Under the pieces are notes generated by a model that saw nothing but the letters and a program-made list of their open reading frames with translations, was not told the DNA's origin and did no database searches. Positions 1 to 9,037 of a stretch of DNA of 64,000 nucleotides are shown in pieces. Position 1 is the first letter of the stretch. Every line of letters starts with the position of its first letter. The translations under genes and the position numbers were made by a program. This stretch comes from Oscillospiraceae bacterium (GTDB lineage Bacteria > Bacillota > Clostridia > Oscillospirales > Oscillospiraceae): the NCBI GenBank assembly GCA_017405865.1, contig JAFQZN010000008.1, positions 1-64,000 on the forward strand, in the 5' to 3' direction.

Positions 1-147
1 ATTGTAGGACTTAAATCGGCTCGAATCACCAATTTAGTCACCAAAAATCACCTTTCGATCTCCAAATCGGAAGGCAAAATTGTGCGATTCCTCATTGAAT
101 GGCATAAATCATCATTATTCTGTAAGAGACTCACTATCATAAGATAA
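1..147 (+). CDS. C-terminal fragment of an unidentified protein (cut by window edge)
   Basis: Frame 1 is open from the first base to a TAA at 145-147, giving at least 48 residues that begin IVGLKSARITNL. The stretch has a helix-turn-helix-like flavour (GLKSARITNLV), but no motif is clear enough to name a family. It is more AT-rich than the genes that follow. It may be the real 3' end of an upstream gene or a chance open frame. Confidence 0.3.
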   Translation: MVGLKSARITNLVTKNHLSISKSEGKIVRFLIEWHKSSLFCKRLTIIR

Positions 148-238
148 AACCTTTCTCAAGGGCATTTTCTCTCCTCATCAATAAACACGGCGGTTGTTCG
201 AATTCCCATGTAAACCGAAGTTCTTTAAGATATTTCTT

Positions 239-267
239 TTCAATATAATATAATATTGTGCTATACT
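239..267 (+). promoter_or_regulatory. Putative sigma-A promoter for the MscS-type gene
   Basis: A weak -35 (TTCAAT, 239-244), a 17-nt spacer and a TGc-extended -10 (TATACT, 262-267) lie 45 bases upstream of the GTG start. A second TATAAT at 275-280 lacks a matching -35. Confidence 0.5.
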
Positions 268-311
268 GAGAGCGTATAATTTTACTCACGGGAAGATGGG
301 AGGAATGATCC

Positions 312-1196
312 GTGAACACGAAAAACCGCATTGTAAAATTAATAGTTTTCGGCATCCTTACGGCGATACTGGTGGGCCTCGGCTTCGCTTTCAAGCTGTG
401 GAACTCCGGCGCTGACGTTACCGGGATGCAGATACCCTGGCGTACTGTCGCAAGTATCTGTATCATCATTTTTGCCACACTGTTCATTGAAAACCTTATC
501 GTTTACCTGCTTTCCCTGCCCAAGCCGGAGAGCCATCGCGCCCGCACCGTGCTGACCCTTACATCCAACATGGTAAAGTACATAGCGTCCATCGTGATAC
601 TCTGCGGCGTGCTGGCAATACTCAGCGTTGATATCAAGACTATCCTTGCCGGTCTGGGGATCATCGCCCTGATCATCGGCTTCGGCGTCGAGAGCCTGAT
701 TACCGACGTGGTCACCGGCATGTTCATTCTGGTGGACAACCAGTACAACGTAGGCGATATCATCGAGGTGGACGGCTTCCGCGGCACCGTATCCGATATC
801 GGCATCCGGACCACATCCGTCACGGACACCGGCGGCAATGTAAAGATCATCAACAATTCCAACATGAAAAATATCCTCAACCGCTCGGACAACACCTCCA
901 AGGCGGTATCTGATTTCTACATTCCCTATGAAACAGACCTTGCCGCCCTTGAAAAGAAGATCCCCGCCATGCTGACAGATATCTATCAGAGGAACAGCGA
1001 CATCATGCGTTCCGAGCCGGTGTACCTGGGACTTCAGGAGCTGGGCGGCAGCGCGCTTACCCTACGCTTCACAGTGGAAGTAGGGGAGAAGGACATCTAT
1101 TCCGGGGCAAGGCTATTAAATCACGATCTGTTCCTGGGCTTCAGGAAGCTGGGCGTGGAGTGCCCCTTCCAGCAGATCGACGTCCATACGAAATAA
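312..1196 (+). CDS. MscS-family small-conductance mechanosensitive channel
   Basis: The 294-residue protein is predicted to be an inner-membrane channel that opens on membrane tension and releases solutes during hypo-osmotic shock. Hydrophobic segments lie at about residues 8-28, 46-69 and 84-135. The last holds the pore-lining MscS signature (AGLGIIALIIGFG, then DVVTGMFILVDNQYNVGD at 132-149), followed by the beta domain. Length matches compact MscS/YkuT-type channels. The start is GTG, with a GGGAGG ribosome site about 9 nt upstream. Only 6 bases separate it from the next gene, so the two are probably co-transcribed. Confidence 0.9.
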   Translation: MNTKNRIVKLIVFGILTAILVGLGFAFKLWNSGADVTGMQIPWRTVASICIIIFATLFIENLIVYLLSLPKPESHRARTVLTLTSNMVKYIASIVILCGVLAILSVDIKTILAGLGIIALIIGFGVESLITDVVTGMFILVDNQYNVGDIIEVDGFRGTVSDIGIRTTSVTDTGGNVKIINNSNMKNILNRSDNTSKAVSDFYIPYETDLAALEKKIPAMLTDIYQRNSDIMRSEPVYLGLQELGGSALTLRFTVEVGEKDIYSGARLLNHDLFLGFRKLGVECPFQQIDVHTK

Positions 1197-1202
1197 AAAG
1201 CC

Positions 1203-2447
1203 ATGGCAGTAAAGAGATATTTATATCCCGGAGACGGCGAGATCGCGCCCCTTGCGGACATACCCGCCGTTCCGGAGATAATTCTGCCGCCGCCCGAGAA
1301 TTCGGAGCCGGTGCGACTTATCGCCCCGGAGATTGCACCGCCCCCACCCGAGTTCTCAAGACCCGTGGCAGCAGAGAAAACGCCGCGGAAGAAACGCCGT
1401 GCCCTCAAAAAGCTTTTTGTCGCCGCTGCGGCGGTGCTTATGGGCATGGTATTCCTGGGCGGCAAACAGATAATACCTGATATTAGCAAGCCTCAGGAGC
1501 CGCCCGCGACGGAACGTCTCCCGACGCAGCCTGTGGCGACGGAAACAGAGCCGACAGAAACGGAGCCTGCCGTTCTCACCGACGCGCAGCGTCTCGTTGC
1601 AATTGGCACATGGAAGAACAGCGCCGAAAACGAGTGGGTACACTTCAACGAAGACGGCACCGGCTGGTGGTACGACGGCACCTTTTTCGGATGCATGGAC
1701 TGGGCGGAAGACCAGGACGGCGGTGTCCGCTACGATGCCGCCATGGCCTATCTCGGGCCAGGCCGAAAAAACAGCTATGACTGGGCTCCCGAGACGGAGG
1801 GCGACAGCATGCATTGCACAGATTCATCCGGCAGCATCGCGCTGCTCCCGAATGAGGACCGGTTCTCCTGTCCGGGCCTGCGCTTCGGCACTGGCTCCTA
1901 TCTGCCGGACGATATGCCCATTGACGCCTCCGTCATGGACGGTGTCTGCGGGAAAACTCCCTCGGAGCTGCTGTCCGGCACGTCCTGGCACATGGTGGAA
2001 ACCAGCAATCTCGGAATCCCTATTGCCCCCTCTTCGCCGGATAAGCCGGGCGTCTATACCGATCTGGTCTATGTGCAGAGCATCGACTTTGGGTCGGGCA
2101 GCTTCCGCCTCTCCACAAGGGACGGCGGTCTTCTGGAGCAGTGGATCGATGGCACGACCGAAACGGGAGCGGTCTCGCCCACCCTGGACGTTCCCTTTGC
2201 GCTCTCCGCCGGCGGGAAGCTTTCCGCCTCCGCGCTTTGTGAAATCAACGCCAATTGCCATTACGTCTTTTACAGCGACTACAGCCCCGGCAACACGGAA
2301 TACAACAATATGCAGCTGCTCTGGGGGCATCAGTACGGCCCCGAACCGGAGGAAATCTATCTGTTCTTTACGGGTGAAGGACCCCGTCTCGGAATGCGTT
2401 TTTCCGACTGGTATCCCGACAATTATACGCTCCTTGCGTTGGATTAG
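1203..2447 (+). CDS. Unknown membrane-anchored protein with Pro-rich N-terminus
   Basis: This 414-residue protein is not assigned to a family. Residues 1-60 are proline-rich and cytoplasmic-looking. A basic cluster (RKKRRALKKLF, about 62-72) precedes one hydrophobic segment (about 70-90), so it looks like a type II anchored protein. A Thr/Glu/Pro-rich linker (TETEPTETEP) follows. The remaining roughly 300 residues are presumably extracytoplasmic: acidic, rich in Trp/Tyr/Gly, and starting with a lipocalin-like GTWKNSAENEWVHFNEDGTG strand pattern. Secreted Clostridia proteins often have this anchor-linker-domain layout. No catalytic motif is evident. It follows the MscS gene directly. The ribosome site before ATG 1203 is weak. 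Confidence 0.75.
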   Translation: MAVKRYLYPGDGEIAPLADIPAVPEIILPPPENSEPVRLIAPEIAPPPPEFSRPVAAEKTPRKKRRALKKLFVAAAAVLMGMVFLGGKQIIPDISKPQEPPATERLPTQPVATETEPTETEPAVLTDAQRLVAIGTWKNSAENEWVHFNEDGTGWWYDGTFFGCMDWAEDQDGGVRYDAAMAYLGPGRKNSYDWAPETEGDSMHCTDSSGSIALLPNEDRFSCPGLRFGTGSYLPDDMPIDASVMDGVCGKTPSELLSGTSWHMVETSNLGIPIAPSSPDKPGVYTDLVYVQSIDFGSGSFRLSTRDGGLLEQWIDGTTETGAVSPTLDVPFALSAGGKLSASALCEINANCHYVFYSDYSPGNTEYNNMQLLWGHQYGPEPEEIYLFFTGEGPRLGMRFSDWYPDNYTLLALD

Positions 2448-2922
2448 CGTTGACTTGAAATGCGGCTGATTTTCCGGTTTTGATGCCTGGAAAACCACTG
2501 ATTCATTCCACACACGCGTCGAATGAATCAGTAGCTACATAGTCTCCACGGTCTCCATTTTCGTCTCCAATGGCGTAAAAATCAGAGCAGAATGATGCCG
2601 GATTACGGCAATGAAGCTCGGCATATACGACGACAGGCATTGATTCAAACATGATTGCCGTGCAGGGAATTGTGGGAATATGAGAGTATGTGCAGAATCA
2701 CGTTCCTGTCCAATCAAAAAGAAAATCGAGACAGATTTTCTAATCCCGACAATGAAACCCTTGGACAAGGATACGCAGTAAGAATCTATCTTATATAGCT
2801 TGAGACCTATCACCTGAACACGGGTGATAGGTCTCTTTTCAGTGATAGGAAGCGAAGCGATTCATTTCAAGTGCAGAAGCGGCAAGGTAGAAAAACTGCG
2901 GTTTACGGACGCGGTCAAATGA
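2448..2922. other. 475-bp intergenic region with two hairpins, no convincing gene
   Basis: A 12-bp stem hairpin (ACTGATTCATTC with its complement, 2497-2532) lies just after the preceding gene but lacks a T-tract. A second hairpin (GAGACCTATCACC paired with its complement, 2802-2835) is followed by TTTT and looks like a plus-strand terminator. Nothing convincing is coded between them. Confidence 0.5.
2802..2840 (+). terminator. Rho-independent terminator-like hairpin
   Basis: A perfect 13-bp stem (GAGACCTATCACC, 2802-2814; complement 2823-2835) with an 8-nt loop is followed by TTTT on the plus strand. It faces the convergent ABC transporter genes. Confidence 0.55.
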
Positions 2923-4857
2923 TCAGCTCAATTCAAACGCGCCGGTGTAGAGACTGTAATACCTGCCGCGCGCGGCAATCAGCTCTTTATGATCTCCGCG
3001 TTCAATGATCTTTCCTTTTTCCAGCACCATAATGGCATTGGAGTTTCTGACCGTGGAAAGCCGATGGGCGATGACGAACACCGTCCTGCCGTTCATCAGC
3101 TCGTCCATACCGCGCTCGATCAGCGACTCGGTGCGCGTATCAATGGAGCTTGTCGCCTCGTCGAGGATCAGCACGGGCGGGTCGGCAACCGCAGCGCGGG
3201 CGATGGCGAGCAGCTGACGCTGCCCCTGCGAGAGATTTTCGCCGTCGTCGACGATCATGGTGTCGTAGCCCTGCGGCAGATGCATAATGAAGGCATGCGC
3301 GTTAGCCAGCTTTGCGGCGCGTATGATCTCCTCGTCGGTCGCGTCCTTTCTGCCGTAGCGGATATTGTCACGGACGGTGCCGGTGAACAGATGCGTATCC
3401 TGCAGCACCATGGCGAGCGAGCGGCGCAGATCGTCCTTCCTGATGTCGCGGATGTTGAACCCGTCGTAGGTGATTTCGCCTTCGTCGATGTCGTAGAAGC
3501 GGTTGATAAGGTTGGTGATCGTCGTTTTGCCCGCGCCGGTCGAGCCGACGAAGGCGATCTTTTGTCCGGGCTTTGCATAGAGGCTGATATCGTCGAGCAC
3601 GACCTTCTTGCCGTCGTAGCTGAAGGTGACGTTGTGGAAGCGAACGTCGCCCTGAACCTGCGTCAGCGTACCGTCTGCCGCCCTCCAGGCCCAGATGTCC
3701 GTCCGATCCGCGCATTCGGTGAGTACGCCGTTTTCCACCCTCGCGTTGACCAATTTGACGGTTCCTTCGTCGATTTCAGCCGGTTCGTCGATCAGGGCGA
3801 AAATACGTTCTGCGCCGGCGAGTGCCGAAAGGATGGAGTTGAACTGCTGACTGATCATCGTGATCGGCTGGGCGAAGTTTCTGGTGTACTGCAGGAAGGT
3901 GATCAGCTCACCGATCGTGAGGGTCAAGAGCGCAGGGTAGCCGCCCGCTGCCGCAGCGACCGCCATCAGTGTGCCGAGCAGAGCGGTGATGGCATACTGG
4001 ATATAGCTCAAGTTCCCCATGATGGGCATCAAAATGCTCGCCCATGTGTTAGCGCCTGCTTCTGCGCGCCGCAGGTCGTCGTTCAGCTTCGCAAAGTCGC
4101 TGTCGATCCGCGCCTCGCGGCAGAACACCTTGACGACCTTTTGCCCCTCGGTCATTTCTTCAATGTAACCGTTGGCAATGCCGAGCGCCTTCTGACGCTT
4201 TTTGTAATACGCGCCGGATCGTTTGCCAAGCGACTTTACAACCAGAATCATCAGAACGAGCATCACGACAGTGATCAGCGTCAGCGCAGGACTCAAAATG
4301 ATCATCATGACGAAGACGCTCACGATGCGGAACAGAGAGTTGATCATATTCGGAATGCTCTGTCCGAGCATCTCGCGCATACTGTCGGTGTCGTTCGTGT
4401 AACGGCTCATAATCTCGCCGTGCGTGTGCGAGTCGAAGAATCGGATCGGCAGCTTTTCCATCGCGGTAAACATATCTTTGCGGATATCGAACATCACACC
4501 CGTTGAGACGTTCAGCATCAGACGGCTGTGGATATAGACGCAGACCGCGCCGAACAGATAGACCGCAGCCATCTTGACGACCGCCAGCGTGAAGCCGTTC
4601 CAGAGCTCGGCCGTTGCGCCGGTCTTCACCATCGGGGTCAGATAATCGTCGATGATGGTCTTCAGCTGCGCCGTTCCGTAGACGCTTGCCTCTGCCGCGA
4701 TAATGATACAGACGGCGACGATCACCAGAATCAGAGCGTAACGCTTAAAGTATGTGATCAACCGCAGGAAGGTGCCCTTCGTATTCTCGGGCTTTGCGAA
4801 CTTCATCCCGCCTCTTGCGGCGGGACCTCGCATTTCACGGGTGTTTTCCTTTGCCAT
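2923..4857 (-). CDS. ABC exporter subunit with canonical ATP site (BmrD/TM288-like)
   Basis: A 644-residue fused permease-ATPase half transporter. The N-terminal half carries six membrane helices (first about residues 38-60). The ATPase half has Walker A GSTGAGKTT, signature LSQGQRQ, Walker B VLILDEATSS with the catalytic glutamate, and the switch histidine in VIAHRLST. An insert of about 30 residues sits just before the ATPase domain (ADRTDIWAWRAADGTLTQVQGD). It overlaps the stop of the upstream subunit by one base (TAATG), so the two are translationally coupled. Known families suggest a heterodimeric drug or lipid exporter of the BmrCD/TM287-288 type; the substrate is unknown. Confidence 0.9.
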   Translation of the reverse strand: MAKENTREMRGPAARGGMKFAKPENTKGTFLRLITYFKRYALILVIVAVCIIIAAEASVYGTAQLKTIIDDYLTPMVKTGATAELWNGFTLAVVKMAAVYLFGAVCVYIHSRLMLNVSTGVMFDIRKDMFTAMEKLPIRFFDSHTHGEIMSRYTNDTDSMREMLGQSIPNMINSLFRIVSVFVMMIILSPALTLITVVMLVLMILVVKSLGKRSGAYYKKRQKALGIANGYIEEMTEGQKVVKVFCREARIDSDFAKLNDDLRRAEAGANTWASILMPIMGNLSYIQYAITALLGTLMAVAAAAGGYPALLTLTIGELITFLQYTRNFAQPITMISQQFNSILSALAGAERIFALIDEPAEIDEGTVKLVNARVENGVLTECADRTDIWAWRAADGTLTQVQGDVRFHNVTFSYDGKKVVLDDISLYAKPGQKIAFVGSTGAGKTTITNLINRFYDIDEGEITYDGFNIRDIRKDDLRRSLAMVLQDTHLFTGTVRDNIRYGRKDATDEEIIRAAKLANAHAFIMHLPQGYDTMIVDDGENLSQGQRQLLAIARAAVADPPVLILDEATSSIDTRTESLIERGMDELMNGRTVFVIAHRLSTVRNSNAIMVLEKGKIIERGDHKELIAARGRYYSLYTGAFELS

Positions 4858-6593
4858 TACGCTTCACCGCCCTTCATCTGCGAAGCGTATACCTCGCGGA
4901 AGATGTCGTTGGATTTCAGCAGATTCGCAGGGGTATCGAACGCGACCAGTCTGCCGTCGTCAAGGACGATCACGCGGTCTGCATCCATCACGGACGCGAT
5001 TCGCTGCGTGATGATGAACGTGGTCATTCCTTCCAGCTGCGTTTTTAATGCGTGACGGATGCTCGCGTCCGTCGCTGTGTCACAGGCCGAGGTCGAGTCG
5101 TCGAGAATGACGACCTTCGGCCTTTTCAGAAGCGCCCGCGCAATGCAGAGCCGCTGCTTCTGACCGCCGGAGACGTTGACGCCGCCCTGACCGAGCTCGG
5201 TTTGATAGCCGTCGGGAAAGCTCATGATAAAATCGTGCGCACAAGCCGCCCGACAGGCAGCCTCGAGCTGCTCCTGCGTGGCCTGCTCGTTGCCCCAGCG
5301 CAGATTCTCTTCGATCGTTCCGCTGAAGAGCAGGTTGGTCTGCAGCACCATGGCAACCGCGTCGCGCAGCGTTTTGAGCTTGTAGTCTTTTACGTCTCTG
5401 CCGCCGACCTTCACGCTGCCGGAAAGCACGTCGTAAAGTCGCGGTATGAGCTGCACGAGCGTCGTCTTGGAAGAACCCGTGCCGCCGATGATACCGATCG
5501 TTTCGCCTGCCGCGACCCGGAAGCTGACGTCGGAAAGCGTCAGATTGTCGGGGTTCTTGGCGTAGGAGAAATTGACGCGGTCAAACGTCACGCTTCCGTC
5601 GGCGACCTCGAGCGAGGGATCCGCCTCCGCGTCGTCGATCTCTATCGTTTCATCGAGAATTTCAACAATTCGCTTTTGCGAGGCGCGGGTGATGATGAAG
5701 CTGATAAACACCACGGAAAGCATCATGACGCTTGACAGGATCTGCCCGATGTAGGCGAGGAAGCCGGACAGATCGCCGATGCGCATCTGCCCGCCGACGA
5801 TGAGCCTGCCGCCGAAATAGCAGACCGCGACCATAGCGGCGTAGAAGATCAGCTGGGAAAGCGGGCTGCTCCAAATGACGATTTTTTCTGCGGTCATCTG
5901 CGCCTTGCGCAAGGCCATCGCGGAATCCTCAAAGCTGACCGTCTCGTCCTCGCCCTTGACGAACGCTTTGACCACGCGGATGGCAATCAGATTCTCCTGC
6001 ACACGCGCATTCATTAAATCCATCCGTGCGAGCATTTTTTCAAAGAAGGGATGCGCCTTGATCATGATCAGCAGCATCATCGCTGCGAGCAGCGGGATCG
6101 TTACCGCAAAGACCAGAGACAACGTTGCGTTGACTGCCACGGCGAAGCAGAACGCCGTGATCATAATGATGAAGTTCCGCACCGTCATGCGAATGATTAT
6201 CGTGAACAGATTCTGCACGTTTACGACGTCCGTGGTCAGACGGGTCACGATGCTTGCAGAGGAGAAGCGGTCAACGTTTGCAAACGAAAAGTCCTGCACT
6301 TTCTGAAACAGCATATTGCGCAGATTGGCGGCAAAGCCCGTGCCGGCGACAGCGGCTAATCTTGCGCACAGAGCGCCGGACAGCAGCGCGAACATTCCCA
6401 TCAGCAGCATCAGACCGGCGTATTTCAGAATGACGGCAAGGCTCGGATCGGGTACGTCGATGCCCTCGTTGATCAGCTTCGTCATCAGAAACGGGATCAG
6501 GATTTCCAGCACACCCTCGACGATAATCATCAGCGATGCGCCGACCGTCTGCTTTTCGTAGCCTTTCACAGCAGGCAGCAGCTTCTTAATCAT
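4857..6593 (-). CDS. ABC exporter subunit with degenerate ATP site (BmrC/TM287-like)
   Basis: A 578-residue half transporter with six N-terminal membrane helices and a C-terminal ATPase. Walker A is GGTGSSKTT and the signature is VSGGQKQR. Walker B reads VVILDDSTSA, with Asp in place of the catalytic Glu, and the switch His is Gln (IITQRIASV). These substitutions define the non-hydrolysing site of heterodimeric exporters, so this subunit should pair with the canonical one downstream. Its start overlaps the end of the MarR gene by 8 bases, giving a three-gene operon marR-abc-abc. Confidence 0.9.
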   Translation of the reverse strand: MIKKLLPAVKGYEKQTVGASLMIIVEGVLEILIPFLMTKLINEGIDVPDPSLAVILKYAGLMLLMGMFALLSGALCARLAAVAGTGFAANLRNMLFQKVQDFSFANVDRFSSASIVTRLTTDVVNVQNLFTIIIRMTVRNFIIMITAFCFAVAVNATLSLVFAVTIPLLAAMMLLIMIKAHPFFEKMLARMDLMNARVQENLIAIRVVKAFVKGEDETVSFEDSAMALRKAQMTAEKIVIWSSPLSQLIFYAAMVAVCYFGGRLIVGGQMRIGDLSGFLAYIGQILSSVMMLSVVFISFIITRASQKRIVEILDETIEIDDAEADPSLEVADGSVTFDRVNFSYAKNPDNLTLSDVSFRVAAGETIGIIGGTGSSKTTLVQLIPRLYDVLSGSVKVGGRDVKDYKLKTLRDAVAMVLQTNLLFSGTIEENLRWGNEQATQEQLEAACRAACAHDFIMSFPDGYQTELGQGGVNVSGGQKQRLCIARALLKRPKVVILDDSTSACDTATDASIRHALKTQLEGMTTFIITQRIASVMDADRVIVLDDGRLVAFDTPANLLKSNDIFREVYASQMKGGEA

Positions 6594-7089
6594 GCGGTTT
6601 CTCCTTTCCGCCTTCCAGCATTTTTTTGAGCTCCATATTGTTCATTTGATCGGTATCCTTTGATTCCAGATTCCGCATGAGCCGTTCGAGCAGCTCATAG
6701 AGCACCGTGCGCTCCGATTCCGTGAAATTCATCAGAATGTCGCGTTCAAGCTGATCGAAGACACAGCGGCAGTTTGCCGCAGCGCGCTTCCCGTTGTCGG
6801 TAATCCGAAGACTGTTTGCCCGCAGATTGCCCGAAACCGCAGCGCGCGTCACGTAGCCCGTGTTTTCCATACGCTTGACGCTCTGTGCGATCGACGCCGG
6901 CGTAACGCGCATATGGTCGGCAAGCTCTGCCTGCGTACAGCCTTCATACCGCTCAATGTATTCCAGCATCCGCATCTGCACGGGCGGAATGAGCGCGCCG
7001 TCCTCCAAACGCAGGCGATAGCGGATCAAGAGCTCCATGCGGTGGATCATCCACCCGACACGATATTGTCCTGTCATCGTACCCTCCAA
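6586..7089 (-). CDS. MarR-family transcriptional regulator
   Basis: A 167-residue winged-helix repressor. The DNA-binding core is at about residues 40-105 (GCTQAELADHMRVTPASIAQSVKRMENTGYV). It heads the operon encoding the heterodimeric ABC exporter and overlaps the first exporter gene by 8 bases. MarR proteins in this position usually repress their own operon and release DNA when a ligand binds. A perfect inverted repeat (CTTAA-N3-TTAAG) lies near its predicted transcription start. A GGAGGGT ribosome site precedes the ATG. Confidence 0.9.
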   Translation of the reverse strand: MEGTMTGQYRVGWMIHRMELLIRYRLRLEDGALIPPVQMRMLEYIERYEGCTQAELADHMRVTPASIAQSVKRMENTGYVTRAAVSGNLRANSLRITDNGKRAAANCRCVFDQLERDILMNFTESERTVLYELLERLMRNLESKDTDQMNNMELKKMLEGGKEKPHD

Positions 7090-7107
7090 AACAAAAAATG
7101 TTAATTG

Positions 7108-7156
7108 CTTAATTGTTAAGTGTGTAAATTATATACACGATCATGGCTGTTGTCAA
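7108..7156 (-). promoter_or_regulatory. marR-ABC operon promoter with probable MarR operator
   Basis: On the minus strand: -35 TTGACA (7156-7151), 17-nt spacer, -10 TATAAT (7133-7128). The inverted repeat CTTAA-N3-TTAAG at 7108-7120 sits at or just after the expected start point. TTAAT/CAATTAA motifs flank it. That location suits autorepression by the MarR product. Confidence 0.75.
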
Positions 7157-7210
7157 GCGCAATGTTTATAAAACCGTCATTTCTCGGTTTCATTTTGCGA
7201 AGAATTCCCG

Positions 7211-7239
7211 TTGCGTAATTCGTCCTTTTGTGGTAGAAT
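7211..7239 (+). promoter_or_regulatory. Promoter of the MATE operon
   Basis: -35 TTGCGT (7211-7216), 17-nt spacer, TGg-extended -10 TAGAAT (7234-7239). The expected RNA start near 7246 excludes upstream in-frame start codons and supports TTG 7272 behind GGGAGG. Confidence 0.7.
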
Positions 7240-7271
7240 ATAAAAAAATTGCAAGGGAGGCGGAAAGGGAA

Positions 7272-9026
7272 TTGATCCGGAAGATTTTTAAGCAGATGCT
7301 TGTCGCGCAGATTCTGTCTGCCATGACGGTCATGCTCTGCATGCTGGTCGACAGTCTGATGATCGGCCGTTTTCTCGGCGTTGATTCCATGACGGCTTAC
7401 GGACTTGCCAGTCCGGTGCTTCTCATTTTTGCAGCCTTCGGCTCAATGCTCTCGGCCGGCGTTCAGGTCGTCAGCGGCAAGACGATGGGAAGCGGCGACA
7501 GGGAAGCGACGAATGCCTGCTTTTCTGCCTCCGTCGTAATCTCCGTTGTGATCTCTCTGGTCGGGATGCTTCTGGTGCTGATCTTCATCAATCCGATCTG
7601 CAAGCTGCTCGGCGCGGGGCAGCCTACGCCGGACAACACGGTGTTCACGCTGACGCGAGGCTATCTGCGCGGATTTATCGTCGGCGCGCCGGCCTTTATT
7701 CTGGCGCAGATCAGTGTGCCGTTCCTCCAGATCTCCGGCAACCGCGGCCGTCTGACCGGGGCGGTCATCGTAATGACGATCTCCGACATCTTGTTTGACG
7801 TGCTGAACGTCTTCGTTTTCAAGGGCGGTACGCTCGGAATGGGGCTTGCCTCCAGCTTCAGCTACGTGCTGGCGATCGTGATCGGCGGATCCTATTTTCT
7901 GAAAAAGGACTGCATGTTCAAGTTCCGGCTCCGCTCGGTGAAGCCGCCTCTCTGCGGGACGTTGCTGCGCGCCGGAATCCCTACCGTGATCAACCAGCTG
8001 AGTCTGGTGCTGCTCGTTTTTGCGCTGAACAAGATACTTCTCGAGGTCGGGCAGAATGCAGCCGTTGCGGCGTATTCCGTCATTTCCACGGTGGGGAACA
8101 TCTGTTATTGCTTCGGCTCGGGCGTCGCTTCCGTGGCGCTGCTGCTTTCCTCGATCTTTTACAGTGACGAGGACAAGACCTCGCTGCGCCAGCTGATGAA
8201 AGCTATGTGCCGTTTCTCTGTTGTGCTCGTCCTTGGGGTGACCGCTGCGGTTCTGCTCGCCGCGCCGGTTTTGGTATGGCTGTTCCTGCGGGACGATCCC
8301 GGCGCAGGCGCAATGGCAACGACCGGCCTTCGTCTCTTCTCGCTGTCACTGCTTCCGTGCGCGCTCAACACTTGCCTCAAAAACTATTATCAGGGCGTCG
8401 AACGCACACGCTTTACCGAAGCGATCTCCGTGATGCAAAACTTCACCTTTACGGTCCTGTTCGCATATCTCTTGAGCCGCTTTCTGAAAACCACCGGCGT
8501 CTGGCTGGGCTTCGTCTGCGGCGAAACGCTGACGCTGTTGGTCATTGCGGTCGTTGTGTGGATCAGAGAAAAGAAAATCGTCTTTTCTGCAGACGCCTTT
8601 TGTTTTCTCCCGAAAAATTTCGGCGTACCGGAGTCAGACTGCCTGGAGCTGTCGATCAAAAACATGGAGGAGGCCACTGCTGCCTCGCAGCAATCGTCGG
8701 CATTTTGCGTTAATCACGGAGATAACCCCAGAAAGGCGATGCTCATCTCCCTGTGCGTTGAGGAAATGGTCGGCAATATCATCCTGCATGGATTCACGAA
8801 GGACAACCGGGAACACAGCGTGGAGCTGCGTATTCTCTTCAAGGATCAGACACGTGTGATCCGTATTCGCGACAACTGCGTCAATTTTGATCCGCTGGCT
8901 TACCTTGAGCTGCACAAAACCGACGATCCCGCTGCACATATCGGTATCCGCATGGTCATGAAGACGGTCAAGAGCGCCACCTACGTCAATTCACTCGGCC
9001 TGAACAACCTGACGCTTGTGCTGTGA
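7272..9026 (+). CDS. MATE-family transporter fused to an RsbW-like ATPase domain
   Basis: With TTG 7272 as start (GGGAGG 12 nt upstream; start fixed by the promoter at 7211-7239) the protein has 584 residues. Residues 1-455 form a 12-helix MATE efflux transporter (MLVDSLMIGRFLG near the N-terminus). The last 125 residues are a GHKL/HATPase_c_2 domain like the anti-sigma kinase RsbW: N-box VEEMVGNIILHG, G1 box IRDNCVNFDP, G2-like HIGIRMVMK. The usual Asn of the N-box is present. A transporter covalently joined to a serine-kinase-type ATPase domain could couple transport to signalling, but no substrate or partner is evident. It leads an operon with a DUF4298 gene, a methyltransferase and a phosphopantetheinyl transferase. 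Confidence 0.88.
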   Translation: MIRKIFKQMLVAQILSAMTVMLCMLVDSLMIGRFLGVDSMTAYGLASPVLLIFAAFGSMLSAGVQVVSGKTMGSGDREATNACFSASVVISVVISLVGMLLVLIFINPICKLLGAGQPTPDNTVFTLTRGYLRGFIVGAPAFILAQISVPFLQISGNRGRLTGAVIVMTISDILFDVLNVFVFKGGTLGMGLASSFSYVLAIVIGGSYFLKKDCMFKFRLRSVKPPLCGTLLRAGIPTVINQLSLVLLVFALNKILLEVGQNAAVAAYSVISTVGNICYCFGSGVASVALLLSSIFYSDEDKTSLRQLMKAMCRFSVVLVLGVTAAVLLAAPVLVWLFLRDDPGAGAMATTGLRLFSLSLLPCALNTCLKNYYQGVERTRFTEAISVMQNFTFTVLFAYLLSRFLKTTGVWLGFVCGETLTLLVIAVVVWIREKKIVFSADAFCFLPKNFGVPESDCLELSIKNMEEATAASQQSSAFCVNHGDNPRKAMLISLCVEEMVGNIILHGFTKDNREHSVELRILFKDQTRVIRIRDNCVNFDPLAYLELHKTDDPAAHIGIRMVMKTVKSATYVNSLGLNNLTLVL

Positions 9027-9037
9027 GGAAGACAGAC

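Noticed and set aside
2611..2643. Short frame MKLGIYDDRH resembling the start of a response regulator
   Set aside because: It stops after 10 codons, and following frames show no recognisable receiver or DNA-binding domain, so a pseudogene call is not supported.
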